Made by a program: the position numbers and the translations under genes
Assembly: GCF_014655595.1 (NCBI RefSeq)
Contig: NZ_BNBL01000009.1
Location: forward strand, 62,001-126,000
Source: Streptomyces griseocarneus
GTDB lineage: Bacteria > Actinomycetota > Actinomycetes > Streptomycetales > Streptomycetaceae
Length of the DNA: 64,000 nucleotides
Direction: 5' to 3'
Notes under the pieces: model-generated
What the model was told of the DNA's origin: nothing
The model's input: the letters and a program-made list of their open reading frames with translations, nothing else
Databases searched by the model: none
Shown here: piece after piece, positions 16,526 to 25,029 of the stretch
Numbering within the stretch: the stretch's first letter is position 1
How the letters are laid out: the number at the start of each line of letters is the position of its first letter

Positions 16526-18844
16526 ATGAACCACTCCTCCCACCCGACTGACGCTCGGGAAGAGCTGGCCCGGGCCATACGGACCGCTATGGACGAGATC
16601 ACGAAGGAAGGCGCCAGGAAGCCGACCCAGACGCAGATCGCCGCATTCACGCGAGATGAGAAGAAACTCCTCACCGTGAGTACAACGGCCATCAGCGCCT
16701 GGCGCAACGGCAGGAGGGTTCCTGACTCATGGGCCGCCCTGAACTCCTTCCTGACCGCCCTCGAGAGAACGGCGTCGCTCCCGAAAGGCCGGTTCGACCG
16801 CGACCGGTGGTCACGGCTCTACGGACGGTCCCGCGCGGAGCAGATACCCGCACACGCCGGGACTGCGGTCTCGCTCCGTGTGCGGGATGCCGATCCACTC
16901 GAACTGAGGGTGCATCGCGCCCGCACGACCGAAGGCGGCAATGCCGTTCCCGACTACGTACCGCGCGACGTGGACCCCGCGGTCCGCCGTGCCCTGTCCC
17001 GTGCCGGACAGCACGGCGGCATGATTCTGCTCGTCGGGGATTCGACAGCGGGCAAGACGCGGTGCGCCTACGAGGCGATGACCGCTGTACTCCCGGACCA
17101 CCTGCTCGTCGTACCGCGCAGCGCGAACGACGTGTCCGAGGCAGTGGCAGCCGTCGCCCGGCTCGCCGCTTCGGGAGAACCCTGCGTTCTCTGGCTCAAC
17201 GACATGGAACGCTACCTCGGCCCCGGCGGCCTCGATCTGCACGGAATCCGAGCGTTGCGAGCCGCCAAAGCCACCGTTCTGGGCACCATGCGTACGCGCT
17301 TCCGTCGCGATCTGCCCGCGGACGAACTCGTGGGGGTCGCGGAGGAATTCGAGGTGGACCGGCTCTGGTCGCCCACCGAGGTCGAGCGGGCACAGGAACA
17401 GCTGCGACGCAACCGGGATCCCCGGCTACGCCTGGCACTCGAGCAATCGGGCGACTTCGGCATCGCGGAAACCCTCGCGACGGGCCCGCAGCTCTGGCGG
17501 CGCCTCCGGGGCGCCTCGGTCGTCAACGGGAATCCGCGCGGCGCGGCCCTGGTGTGGGCGGCCATCGACCTGACGTTGGCCGGCTTGACCGACCCCCTTC
17601 CCCTCGAGCTGCTCACAGAGCTCCACGAGGACTACATTCCCGGGCGTAACAAGCAGCTGATCGGCCCCGAGCCGCTCGACGCCGCACTGGCCTGGGCAAC
17701 GACTCCCCCTGACGCCGTGACCCGGTTGCTGATCCCCGAGGAGGACGGGCTACGTCCCTTCGACTACCTCCTTGACGCCCACCTCCGGGAGAAGCACCCT
17801 TCTCCCGACCTGATCCCGGAAAGGGTCTGGGAAAGCGTTCTCACGTCGGGGACGGAACGGCACCAGCGCTTCAACATCGCCATCGCGGCCCATGCCAACA
17901 GCCGCATGGACGTCGGACGCCGGGCCCTTCGCCCGCTGGCCGCCGCCCAGGACATCGAGGGGCTGCGGGCGCTCGGAGTGCTCTGCGAGCGCGAGGACCG
18001 CGACGAAGCCGCACGATGGCTCCAGCTCGCGATCGATGCCGGCGACACCCTGGCCCTGCGGCTCATGGGCAACCTCCACTTCCGCCGCCGGGACAGGGAC
18101 GGCGCCCACGAGTGGTACCGCAGAGCGGCCGAAGCCGGTGACGAGTTGTCGGAGTCGTATTACAACGAACCCGGCATCGTACGCGCTCCCGTCCCTCAGG
18201 TGTCCGCCACCGGGCCCACACCCACCAGGCCGGACGGCGTCGAGGACGACGAGGAATGGGACGAGGAGGAGGAAGAGGAGTGGGAGCCCGCACCGCGCAC
18301 CCTGCGCGTCCTCGAAGCCGCCTTCGACATGCTGGCCGACAGGGCATACGACGCGCTGGAGGAGATCGGCGACGCCCGCGTCGACCTGCGGGACAACTAC
18401 GCCGAGGTGTTCAGCACCATGCCGGTAGTCACGTGGGGACAGAACACGGAGTGGCGACGGCAGATGGCCCGCTGCTTCGACGATCTCGCCGGCGACATCC
18501 GGGCGGGCAACTGGCCCCTCCCCAACTGCACGGGTGAGGAGATGGCCATGCATCTGGCGCTCGAATACGCCTCCGTCATGGTCGTGGAAGACCCTGAGGT
18601 GGTCACGTCTCTCGTGGAGGGGCTTCCGGAGGATCCCGAGGACTACGACTGGGACTTCTGCATGGCCATGTTCCTGGAGGACACCGACGTCCTGTTCCTC
18701 TACGAGCCGTGGGCCGACGGGATCGCGGACCCCGACCATCACCTGAACCAGTTCGCCGACATCGTCAACCTCCAGGCGGACGACTGGTTCGACCCGTTCT
18801 ACAAGCACAGGGAACGCGATCCGGCCCGGGGCTTCCGGCGCTGA
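16526..18844 (+). CDS. HTH / P-loop ATPase / Sel1-repeat protein with an unknown C-terminal domain
   Basis: Large 772-residue multidomain protein. Residues ~10-80 look like a helix-turn-helix or helical adaptor (TQTQIAAFTRDEK, VSTTAISAWRNGRRVPDS). A P-loop NTPase follows, with Walker A GDSTAGKT (171-178) and Walker B VLWLND (221-226). TPR/Sel1-type repeats occupy ~475-540 (ALGVLCEREDRDEAARWLQL, GNLHFRRRDRDGAHEWYRRA). Next come an acidic linker (~573-587) and an unrecognised region (~590-772) with WGQNTEWRRQMARCF and CTGEEMAMHLALEYAS. Two sampled 60-base stretches near the 5' end are about 60-63 % G+C, below the visibly richer neighbours. No secretion signal. STAND-like regulatory or defence roles are possible but not shown. 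Confidence 0.85.
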   Translation: MNHSSHPTDAREELARAIRTAMDEITKEGARKPTQTQIAAFTRDEKKLLTVSTTAISAWRNGRRVPDSWAALNSFLTALERTASLPKGRFDRDRWSRLYGRSRAEQIPAHAGTAVSLRVRDADPLELRVHRARTTEGGNAVPDYVPRDVDPAVRRALSRAGQHGGMILLVGDSTAGKTRCAYEAMTAVLPDHLLVVPRSANDVSEAVAAVARLAASGEPCVLWLNDMERYLGPGGLDLHGIRALRAAKATVLGTMRTRFRRDLPADELVGVAEEFEVDRLWSPTEVERAQEQLRRNRDPRLRLALEQSGDFGIAETLATGPQLWRRLRGASVVNGNPRGAALVWAAIDLTLAGLTDPLPLELLTELHEDYIPGRNKQLIGPEPLDAALAWATTPPDAVTRLLIPEEDGLRPFDYLLDAHLREKHPSPDLIPERVWESVLTSGTERHQRFNIAIAAHANSRMDVGRRALRPLAAAQDIEGLRALGVLCEREDRDEAARWLQLAIDAGDTLALRLMGNLHFRRRDRDGAHEWYRRAAEAGDELSESYYNEPGIVRAPVPQVSATGPTPTRPDGVEDDEEWDEEEEEEWEPAPRTLRVLEAAFDMLADRAYDALEEIGDARVDLRDNYAEVFSTMPVVTWGQNTEWRRQMARCFDDLAGDIRAGNWPLPNCTGEEMAMHLALEYASVMVVEDPEVVTSLVEGLPEDPEDYDWDFCMAMFLEDTDVLFLYEPWADGIADPDHHLNQFADIVNLQADDWFDPFYKHRERDPARGFRR

Positions 18845-18995
18845 TCCCGCGTCCCGCCGGGAATTCCCGCCCGAGGGGTCCGGCCTGCGGAAACGGCCGT
18901 CGCCAAGGAGCGGGGCGAGCACCGGGACACCGGCCCGCGGTTGCGTGGTCCCAGGCGATCGCTCCCGTCCCGCTCCATCCACGGAAAGGAAAGCC

Positions 18996-19160
18996 ATGTC
19001 CTTCGGCCCTGAGCTCCTGGTCCTGGCCTGTGTCCCCCTCGCGCTGACCGCTGCCGTCCTCCTCGTGGGGCACCTGGCCACTCTGCGCGGACTGCGCGGC
19101 GACCAGCGCGTCGACGTCTACCGCATCCTCGCGGACGCTGTGACGAAACGACGCCGTTGA
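18996..19160 (+). CDS. Small single-pass membrane protein, 54 residues
   Basis: Begins MSFGPELLVLACVPLALTAA. One transmembrane segment spans residues ~5-26, followed by a charged cytoplasmic-type tail (RGLRGDQRVDVYRILADAV then KRRR). The ATG at 18996 has a strong purine-rich ribosome site (GGAAAGGA) five bases away. It lies about 150 bp after the ATPase gene, on the same strand, and is followed at once by a strong hairpin. No family recognised; codon use looks native. It could be a partner of the ATPase or an independent small gene. Confidence 0.65.
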   Translation: MSFGPELLVLACVPLALTAAVLLVGHLATLRGLRGDQRVDVYRILADAVTKRRR

Positions 19161-19166
19161 CGTGTC

Positions 19167-19195
19167 GAGGCCCCCGGCATGATGCCGAGGGCCTC
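19167..19195. terminator. Near-perfect bidirectional terminator
   Basis: Arms GAGGCCC...GGGCCTC and CGGCAT...ATGCCG form a 13-bp stem with one internal C-A mismatch (19174/19188) and a single-base turn at 19181. It sits between the small membrane gene and the convergent end of the SUF operon. Confidence 0.85.
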
Positions 19196-19210
19196 AACGG
19201 TGCAGCGATA

Positions 19211-19549
19211 TCAGACGTTGAAGCCCAGCGCCCGGAGCTGCTCGCGGCCCTCGTCGGTGATCTTGTCGGGGCCCCACGGCGGCATCCAGACCCAGTTGAT
19301 CCGGAGCTCGTTGACGATGCCCTCGGTGGCCGACTTCGCCTGGTCCTCGATGACGTCGGTCAGCGGGCAGGCCGCGGACGTCAGGGTCATGTCGAGGGTG
19401 GCGATGTTGGCGTCGTCGATGTGGATGCCGTAGATCAGGCCGAGGTTGACGACGTCGATGCCCAGCTCGGGGTCGACCACGTCGTAGAGGGCCTCGCGGA
19501 CCTCTTCCTCGGTGGCCGGCTTGGTGGTGGTCTCAGCGTTCTCGCTCAT
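19211..19549 (-). CDS. sufT: SufT-like iron-sulfur assembly factor (DUF59/MIP18 family)
   Basis: 112-residue cytoplasmic protein, last gene of the SUF operon. The DUF59 fold is recognised from VVDPELGIDVVNLGLIYGI, the reactive-Cys region LTSAACPLTDVIEDQ and the closing WMPPWGPDKITDEGREQL. Members assist maturation or transfer of Fe-S clusters and are not catalytic in the usual sense. The ATG at 19549 overlaps the sufU stop in ATGA and is preceded by AAGGGAAG. The N-terminal ~15 residues (SENAETTTKPATEEE) are polar and probably flexible. Confidence 0.9.
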   Translation of the reverse strand: MSENAETTTKPATEEEVREALYDVVDPELGIDVVNLGLIYGIHIDDANIATLDMTLTSAACPLTDVIEDQAKSATEGIVNELRINWVWMPPWGPDKITDEGREQLRALGFNV

Positions 19550-20001
19550 GCGGTCTTCCCTTCGGACAGCGCTTGCGCCGTCGCGTCCTTCCACGCCATC
19601 CAGCTCAGCAGAGCACACTTCACGCGCGCCGGGTACTTGGAGACGCCGGCGAACGCGACCGCGTCCTCCAGCACCTCCTCCATCGCGTCGTCCGGCTCGA
19701 TGCGGCCCTTGGACTGCATCAGCTCCAGGAAGGTCTCCTGGATCCGGCCGGCCTCGTCGAGGTCCTTGCCGACCAGCAGCTCGTTGAGGACCGAGGCGCT
19801 GGCCTGGCTGATCGAGCAGCCCTGGCCCTCGTAGGAGACGTCCTCGACGGTCCGCCCGGACAGCCGGACCCGCAGCGTGATCTCGTCGCCACAGGTCGGG
19901 TTGACGTGGTGCACCTCGGCGTCGCCGTCCCGCAAGCCCCGGCCGTGCGGGTGCTTGTAGTGGTCCAGGATGACGTCCTGGTACATCGAATCAAGCTTCA
20001 C
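19546..20001 (-). CDS. sufU: Fe-S assembly sulfur-transfer protein SufU
   Basis: Zinc-dependent sulfurtransferase that accepts persulfide sulfur from SufS and passes it to the SufBCD scaffold. The 151-residue protein has Cys37 and Asp39 in NPTCGDE, Cys62 in GQGCSISQAS and Cys129 in VKCALLSW, the SufU zinc-site pattern. The insertion that separates SufU from IscU (DEAGRIQETFLELMQS) is visible. The start is GTG at 20001 (KLDSMYQDVILDHYKHP). It lies 17 bp after sufS and overlaps sufT by 4 bp. Confidence 0.95.
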   Translation of the reverse strand: MKLDSMYQDVILDHYKHPHGRGLRDGDAEVHHVNPTCGDEITLRVRLSGRTVEDVSYEGQGCSISQASASVLNELLVGKDLDEAGRIQETFLELMQSKGRIEPDDAMEEVLEDAVAFAGVSKYPARVKCALLSWMAWKDATAQALSEGKTA

Positions 20002-20018
20002 AGTGGCAGCCTCGTCCG

Positions 20019-21278
20019 TCAGCCGAAGAAGTTCCGTACGTGCTCCAGGCCCTCGATCAAGGCATCGACCTCGGCCGGAGTGGAGTACAGGTAGAACGAC
20101 GCCCGCGTGGTCGCGGGAATTCCGTAGCGCAGGCAGACGGGGCGGGCACAGTGGTGGCCGACCCGGACGGCGATGCCCTGCTCGTCGAGGACCTGGCCCA
20201 CGTCGTGCGGGTGGATGTCACCGAGCGTGAAGGACACGGCGGCACCGCGGTCCTCGGCCGTGGTGGGGCCGATGATGCGCAGGTCCGGGACCTCCTGGAG
20301 CCTGCGGATCGCGTACTCGGTGATCGCGTGCTCGTGCCGGGCGATGTTCTCCATGCCGATCGAGGTGAGGTAGTCCACCGCGGCGCCGAGGCCGACGGCC
20401 TGGGCGATCGGGGGCGTACCGGCCTCGAACTTGTGCGGCGCGGGGGCGTAGGTCGAGGAGTGCATCGAGACGGTCTCGATCATCTCGCCGCCGCCGAGGA
20501 ACGGCGGCAGGTCCTCGAGCAGCTCCTGGCGGCCCCACAGGACGCCGATGCCGTCCGGGCCGCACATCTTGTGGCCGGTGAAGGCCACGAAGTCGGCCTG
20601 GAGCGCCTGGACGTCCAGCGGCATGTGCGGGGCGGCCTGGGAGGCGTCGACGACGACCAGCGCGCCGACTTCCTGGGCGCGGCGGACGATGGCCTCGACG
20701 GGGTTGACCGTGCCGAGGATGTTGGAGACCAGCACGAAGGAGACGACCTTGGTCTTCTCGGTGATGATCTCGTCGATGTTGGAGAGGTCGAGGCGGCCGT
20801 CGTCGGTCAGCCCGAACCACTTCAGCTTCGCGCCCGAGCGCTGCGCGAGCAGCTGCCAGGGCACGATGTTGGAGTGGTGCTCCATCTCCGTGATGACGAT
20901 CTCGGTGTCGTGGTCCACGCGGTAGGGCTCGTCGGCCCAGGCCAGCATGTTGGCCACGAGGTTGAGCGACTCGGAGGCGTTCTTGGTGAAGATCACCTCA
21001 TCGCGGCTGGGAGCGTTGATGAAAGCGGCGATCTTGTCGCGAGCGCCTTCGTACAGCGCCGTGGCCTCCTCGGCGAGCACGTGCACGCCGCGGTGGACGT
21101 TGGCGTTGTGCTGCTCGTAGTGCTCGTTGAGCACGTCGAGCACCTGGCGCGGCTTCTGGGAGGTGGCCGCGTTGTCCAGGTAGACGAGCTTCTTCCCGTC
21201 GTGGACCACGCGGTCCAGAATCGGGAAGTCCTTGCGGATCGCCTCGGTGTCGAGGAGGCCCGGCAGCAGTATCGTCAC
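20019..21278 (-). CDS. sufS: Cysteine desulfurase SufS
   Basis: PLP-dependent group II cysteine desulfurase that releases sulfur from L-cysteine as enzyme-bound persulfide for Fe-S assembly. The 419-residue product shows the PLP Schiff-base Lys237 (preceded by His236) in FTGHKMCGPDG, the N-terminal YLDNAATSQKP and the persulfide Cys377 in RVGHHCARPVC. The GTG start at 21278 overlaps the sufC TGA in GTGA. It works with SufU encoded immediately downstream, as in other Gram-positive SUF systems. Confidence 0.97.
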   Translation of the reverse strand: MTILLPGLLDTEAIRKDFPILDRVVHDGKKLVYLDNAATSQKPRQVLDVLNEHYEQHNANVHRGVHVLAEEATALYEGARDKIAAFINAPSRDEVIFTKNASESLNLVANMLAWADEPYRVDHDTEIVITEMEHHSNIVPWQLLAQRSGAKLKWFGLTDDGRLDLSNIDEIITEKTKVVSFVLVSNILGTVNPVEAIVRRAQEVGALVVVDASQAAPHMPLDVQALQADFVAFTGHKMCGPDGIGVLWGRQELLEDLPPFLGGGEMIETVSMHSSTYAPAPHKFEAGTPPIAQAVGLGAAVDYLTSIGMENIARHEHAITEYAIRRLQEVPDLRIIGPTTAEDRGAAVSFTLGDIHPHDVGQVLDEQGIAVRVGHHCARPVCLRYGIPATTRASFYLYSTPAEVDALIEGLEHVRNFFG

Positions 21279-22039
21279 GCGGTTACGCCACCCTTCACGT
21301 ACGCCTCGTAGCCCTCGTTCTCCAGCTTGTCGGCCAGCTCGGCGCCGCCGGACTCGACGATGCGGCCCGCGGAGAAGACGTGGACGAAGTCGGGCTTGAT
21401 GTAGCGCAGGATGCGCGTGTAGTGGGTGATCAGCAGGGTGCCGACCTCGCCGGTGTCACGGACGCGGTTGACGCCCTCGGAGACCTGGCGCAGCGCGTCG
21501 ACGTCCAGGCCGGAGTCGGTCTCGTCGAGGATCGCGATCTTCGGCTTGAGGAGCTCGAGCTGGAGGATCTCGTGGCGCTTCTTCTCACCGCCGGAGAAGC
21601 CCTCGTTGACGTTGCGCTCGGCGAAGGCGGGGTCCATGTGGAGACGCTCCATGGCCTCCTTGACCTCCTTCACCCAGGTGCGCAGCTTGGGGGCCTCGCC
21701 GCGGATGGCGGTGGCGGAGGTGCGCAGGAAGTTGGAGACCGAGACGCCGGGGACCTCGACCGGGTACTGCATGGCGAGGAAGACGCCGGCGCGGGCGCGC
21801 TCGTCGACGGACATCTCGAGGACGTCCTCGCCGTCGAGGGTGACGGTGCCGCCGGTGATCGTGTACTTGGGGTGGCCGGCCAGGGAGTAGGCCAGGGTGG
21901 ACTTGCCGGAGCCGTTGGGGCCCATGATGGCGTGGGTCTCGCCCTGCTTCACGGTCAGGTCGACGCCGCGCAGGATTTCCCGGGGGCCGTTCTCGGCCTC
22001 GACGGAGACGTGCAGGTCGTGGATCTCAAGCGTTGCCAT
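21275..22039 (-). CDS. sufC: SUF complex ATPase SufC
   Basis: ABC-type ATPase of 254 residues that drives conformational change in the SufBCD scaffold; soluble rather than a transporter. Walker A GPNGSGKSTL near 39-48, the signature GFSGGEKKR, and Walker B IAILDETDSGLD are complete. GEDVLEMSVDERARAGVFLA is characteristic of SufC. AGGAG lies about 13 bases before the ATG, overlapping the end of the Rieske gene. It is placed between that ferredoxin and sufS, with a 7-bp gap from the former. Confidence 0.97.
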   Translation of the reverse strand: MATLEIHDLHVSVEAENGPREILRGVDLTVKQGETHAIMGPNGSGKSTLAYSLAGHPKYTITGGTVTLDGEDVLEMSVDERARAGVFLAMQYPVEVPGVSVSNFLRTSATAIRGEAPKLRTWVKEVKEAMERLHMDPAFAERNVNEGFSGGEKKRHEILQLELLKPKIAILDETDSGLDVDALRQVSEGVNRVRDTGEVGTLLITHYTRILRYIKPDFVHVFSAGRIVESGGAELADKLENEGYEAYVKGGVTA

Positions 22040-22046
22040 GGGGAAC

Positions 22047-22367
22047 TCAGGACTCCTGGGTGACGGAGACGAGCACGTCGTCCCCTTCGATCTTGACGGG
22101 GTATACGGGGACGGGACGCGTGGCGGGGAGGCCGTCGGGCTTGCCGGTGCGCAGGTCGAAGCTGGAGCCGTGCAGCCAGCACTCGATGTGGCAGTCCTCG
22201 ACCTCGCCCTCGGACAGCGAGACGTTGGCGTGCGAGCAGATGTCGTTGATCGCGAACACCTCGCCCTCGGTACGGACCAGGGAGACCGGCGTGCCGTCGA
22301 TCTCGACCCGCTTGGGGGTGTCCTCCTCCAGCTCGCTCAGGGCTGCCACCTTGACGAACTCGCTCAT
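22047..22367 (-). CDS. Rieske-type [2Fe-2S] ferredoxin within the SUF operon
   Basis: 106-residue Rieske ferredoxin of the non-haem oxygenase type. Ligands are Cys44-x-His46 (ICSHANVSL) and Cys63-x2-His66 (ECWLHGSSF). It lacks the extra cysteines that form the disulfide in cytochrome bc-type Rieske proteins. The conserved position in actinobacterial suf operons, with ATGA overlap to sufD, suggests it supplies electrons to assembly or is an early client. No oxygenase gene is nearby. Its exact role is not established to my knowledge. Confidence 0.93.
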   Translation of the reverse strand: MSEFVKVAALSELEEDTPKRVEIDGTPVSLVRTEGEVFAINDICSHANVSLSEGEVEDCHIECWLHGSSFDLRTGKPDGLPATRPVPVYPVKIEGDDVLVSVTQES

Positions 22368-23545
22368 GCGACCGCTGCCTCCAGCTCGGCCTCGATCTTG
22401 GCGATGAGGCGCTCCTCCAGGTCGGGGATGCCGATCTGCTGGACGAGCTCGGCGAAGAAGCCGCGGACGACCAGCCGGCGGGCCTCGTCGGCGGGGATGC
22501 CGCGGGCCATCAGGTAGAAGAGCTGCTCGTCGTCGAAGCGGCCGGTCGCCGAGGCGTGGCCGGCGCCGACGATCTCACCGGTCTCGATCTCCAGGTTGGG
22601 GACCGAGTCGACGCGGGCGCCGTCGGTGAGGACGAGGTTGCGGTTGAGCTCGTAGGTGTCGGTGCCCTCGGCCGCCGCGCGGATGAGCACGTCGCCGATC
22701 CACACCGCGTGCGCGTCCTTGCCCTGCAGGGCGCCCTTGTAGGCGACGTTGCTGCGGCAGTGCGGGGTGTCGTGGTCGACGAGGAGGCGGTGCTCCTGGT
22801 GCTGGCCCTGGTCGGTGAAGTACAGGCCGTAGAGCTCGGCCTCGCCGCCGGGGCCGGCGTAGACGACCCGGGGGTGGAGGCGGACCAGGTCGCCGCCGAA
22901 GGTGACGATCACGGACTTGAAGGAGGCGTCGCGGCCGACCAGCGCGGAGTGCTGGGCGGCGTGCACCGCGGTGGGGTCCCAGTCCTGGACGGAGACGACG
23001 GTGAGCTTGGCACCGTCGCCGACGAGGTACTCGACGTTGGCGGCGAGCGTGGCGTCGCCGGTGTGGTCGAGGACGACGACGGCCTCGGCGAAGGCGCCGA
23101 TCTCGATGACCTGGTGGCCGAAGGCCACCCCGCCCTCGCCGTGCACGGAGATGCGGACGGGCTCGGTGAGCACCGTGTCCTTGGGGACGGAGACGATCGA
23201 GGCCTTCTCGAAGGAGCTGAACGCCTGCGCCGCGACCCGGTCGACCGGCTTGCCGGCCTTGCCGAGACGGGCGTCGTCGCGGCCGACGGTCTCCACGGTC
23301 ACGCCCTCGGGGGCGGTCACCTCGACCTTGACGCCGGCGCCGTCGGCGACGGCGGTGCCGTCGTGCAGGCCGCGGAGGCGCTCGAGCGGGGTGAACCGCC
23401 ACTCCTCCTCGCGGCCGTGCGGGACGGGGAAGTCCGCGACGTCGTACGAGGCGGGGGCGCTGACCCGCGCGTCGATGGGCTGCTGCGGCCCGCCCACCTG
23501 GATGGCGCCGTCGGTCGTGCTGCCGGCGGGAGTGTTGTCAGCCAT
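22364..23545 (-). CDS. sufD: SUF scaffold subunit SufD
   Basis: Beta-helix scaffold protein of 393 residues that pairs with SufB in the SufBC2D complex. Visible family segments are the N-terminal PHGREEEWRFTPLERL, central KLTVVSVQDWDP, and C-terminal LNRNLVLTDGARVDSVPNLEIETGEIVGAGHASATG followed by LFYLMARGIPADEARRL (split here for reading). The ATG at 23545 lies about 60 bp after sufB. Its stop overlaps the Rieske gene. The first ~30 residues are a variable, probably disordered extension. Confidence 0.96.
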   Translation of the reverse strand: MADNTPAGSTTDGAIQVGGPQQPIDARVSAPASYDVADFPVPHGREEEWRFTPLERLRGLHDGTAVADGAGVKVEVTAPEGVTVETVGRDDARLGKAGKPVDRVAAQAFSSFEKASIVSVPKDTVLTEPVRISVHGEGGVAFGHQVIEIGAFAEAVVVLDHTGDATLAANVEYLVGDGAKLTVVSVQDWDPTAVHAAQHSALVGRDASFKSVIVTFGGDLVRLHPRVVYAGPGGEAELYGLYFTDQGQHQEHRLLVDHDTPHCRSNVAYKGALQGKDAHAVWIGDVLIRAAAEGTDTYELNRNLVLTDGARVDSVPNLEIETGEIVGAGHASATGRFDDEQLFYLMARGIPADEARRLVVRGFFAELVQQIGIPDLEERLIAKIEAELEAAVA

Positions 23546-23607
23546 GGCTGTCGTCGTGCTCTCTTCCTGTCACAAAGGGTTCGCTGCGGTCGGTCGGGGG
23601 CCGGAGG

Positions 23608-25029
23608 TCAGCCGACCGAGCCTTCCATCTGCAGCTCGATCAGCCGGTTGAGCTCCAGTGCGTACTCCATCGGGAGCTCGCGGGCGATCGGCTCGACGAA
23701 GCCGCGGACGATCATCGCCATGGCCTCGTCCTCGGACAGACCGCGGCTCATCAGGTAGAAGAGCTGGTCGTCGCTGACCTTGGAGACGGTCGCCTCGTGG
23801 CCCATGGAGACGTCGTCCTCGCGGACGTCGACGTAGGGGTAGGTGTCCGACCGGGAGATGGTGTCCACCAGCAGGGCGTCGCAGAGCACGTTCGACTTGG
23901 AGCCGTGGGCACCCTCGCCGATCTCGATGAGGCCGCGGTAGGAGGTGCGGCCGCCGCCTCGCGCCACCGACTTGGAGACGATGTTGGAGGAGGTGTTCGG
24001 CGCCATGTGGACCATCTTGGCGCCGGCGTCCTGGTGCTGGCCCTCGCCGGAGAAGGCGATGGAGAGGGTCTCGCCCTTGGCGTGCTCGCCCATCAGGTAG
24101 ACGGCGGGGTACTTCATCGTCACCTTGGAGCCGATGTTGCCGTCGACCCACTCCATGGTCGCGCCCTCGTAGGCCACGGCCCGCTTGGTGACCAGGTTGT
24201 AGACGTTGTTCGACCAGTTCTGGATCGTCGTGTAGCGGCAGCGGCCGCCCTTCTTGACGATGATCTCCACGACGGCGCTGTGCAGCGAGTCGGAGGAGTA
24301 GATCGGGGCGGTGCAGCCCTCGACGTAGTGGACGTAGGCGTCCTCGTCGACGATGATCAGCGTCCGCTCGAACTGGCCCATGTTCTCCGTGTTGATACGG
24401 AAGTAGGCCTGCAGCGGGATGTCGACGTGGACACCCTTCGGGACGTAGATGAAGGAGCCACCGGACCACACGGCGGAGTTCAGGGAGGCGAACTTGTTGT
24501 CACCCACCGGAATCACCGTGCCGAAGTACTCCTGGAAGAGCTCGGGGTGCTCCTTCAGGGCGGTGTCGGTGTCCAGGAAGATGACGCCCTGCTCCTCCAG
24601 GTCCTCGCGGATCTGGTGGTAGACGACCTCGGACTCGTACTGGGCGGCGACACCGGCGACCAGGCGCTGCTTCTCGGCCTCGGGGATGCCCAGCTTGTCG
24701 TAGGTGTTCTTGATGTCCTCCGGCAGGTCCTCCCAGGAAGCGGCCTGCTTCTCGGTGGAGCGGACGAAGTACTTGATGTTGTCGAAGTCGATGCCGGTCA
24801 GGTCGGAGCCCCAGGTCGGCATGGGCTTCTTCTCGAAGAGCCGGAGGCCCTTCAGACGGAGCTTGAGCATCCACTCGGGCTCGGACTTCTTGGCCGAGAT
24901 GTCGCGGACCACGTCCTCGGACAGGCCGCGCTTCGCCGCGGCACCGGCCTCGTCGGAGTCGGCCCAGCCGTATTCGTACGTGCCCAGGCCCTCGAGCTCA
25001 GGGTGGGCAGTCTCCGTGGGGAGAGTCAT
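23608..25029 (-). CDS. sufB: SUF scaffold subunit SufB
   Basis: Main scaffold on which Fe-S clusters are built; 473 residues, the usual length for the family. Landmarks: the N-terminal region ISAKKSEPEWMLKLRLKGL, AVWSGGSFIYVPKGVHVDIP in the middle, GCTAPIYSS (conserved Cys) and ARGGGRTSYRG plus SKSNVLCDALL near the C-terminal core. The ATG at 25029 has GGGAGGAA upstream and overlaps the sufR stop in ATGA. It is followed by sufD after a 62-bp gap. Confidence 0.97.
   Translation of the reverse strand: MTLPTETAHPELEGLGTYEYGWADSDEAGAAAKRGLSEDVVRDISAKKSEPEWMLKLRLKGLRLFEKKPMPTWGSDLTGIDFDNIKYFVRSTEKQAASWEDLPEDIKNTYDKLGIPEAEKQRLVAGVAAQYESEVVYHQIREDLEEQGVIFLDTDTALKEHPELFQEYFGTVIPVGDNKFASLNSAVWSGGSFIYVPKGVHVDIPLQAYFRINTENMGQFERTLIIVDEDAYVHYVEGCTAPIYSSDSLHSAVVEIIVKKGGRCRYTTIQNWSNNVYNLVTKRAVAYEGATMEWVDGNIGSKVTMKYPAVYLMGEHAKGETLSIAFSGEGQHQDAGAKMVHMAPNTSSNIVSKSVARGGGRTSYRGLIEIGEGAHGSKSNVLCDALLVDTISRSDTYPYVDVREDDVSMGHEATVSKVSDDQLFYLMSRGLSEDEAMAMIVRGFVEPIARELPMEYALELNRLIELQMEGSVG

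Noticed and set aside
16454..19210. Genomic island or prophage around the ATPase
   Set aside because: Lower G+C is suggestive, but there is no tRNA, integrase, transposase or flanking repeat, so only the gene itself is flagged.
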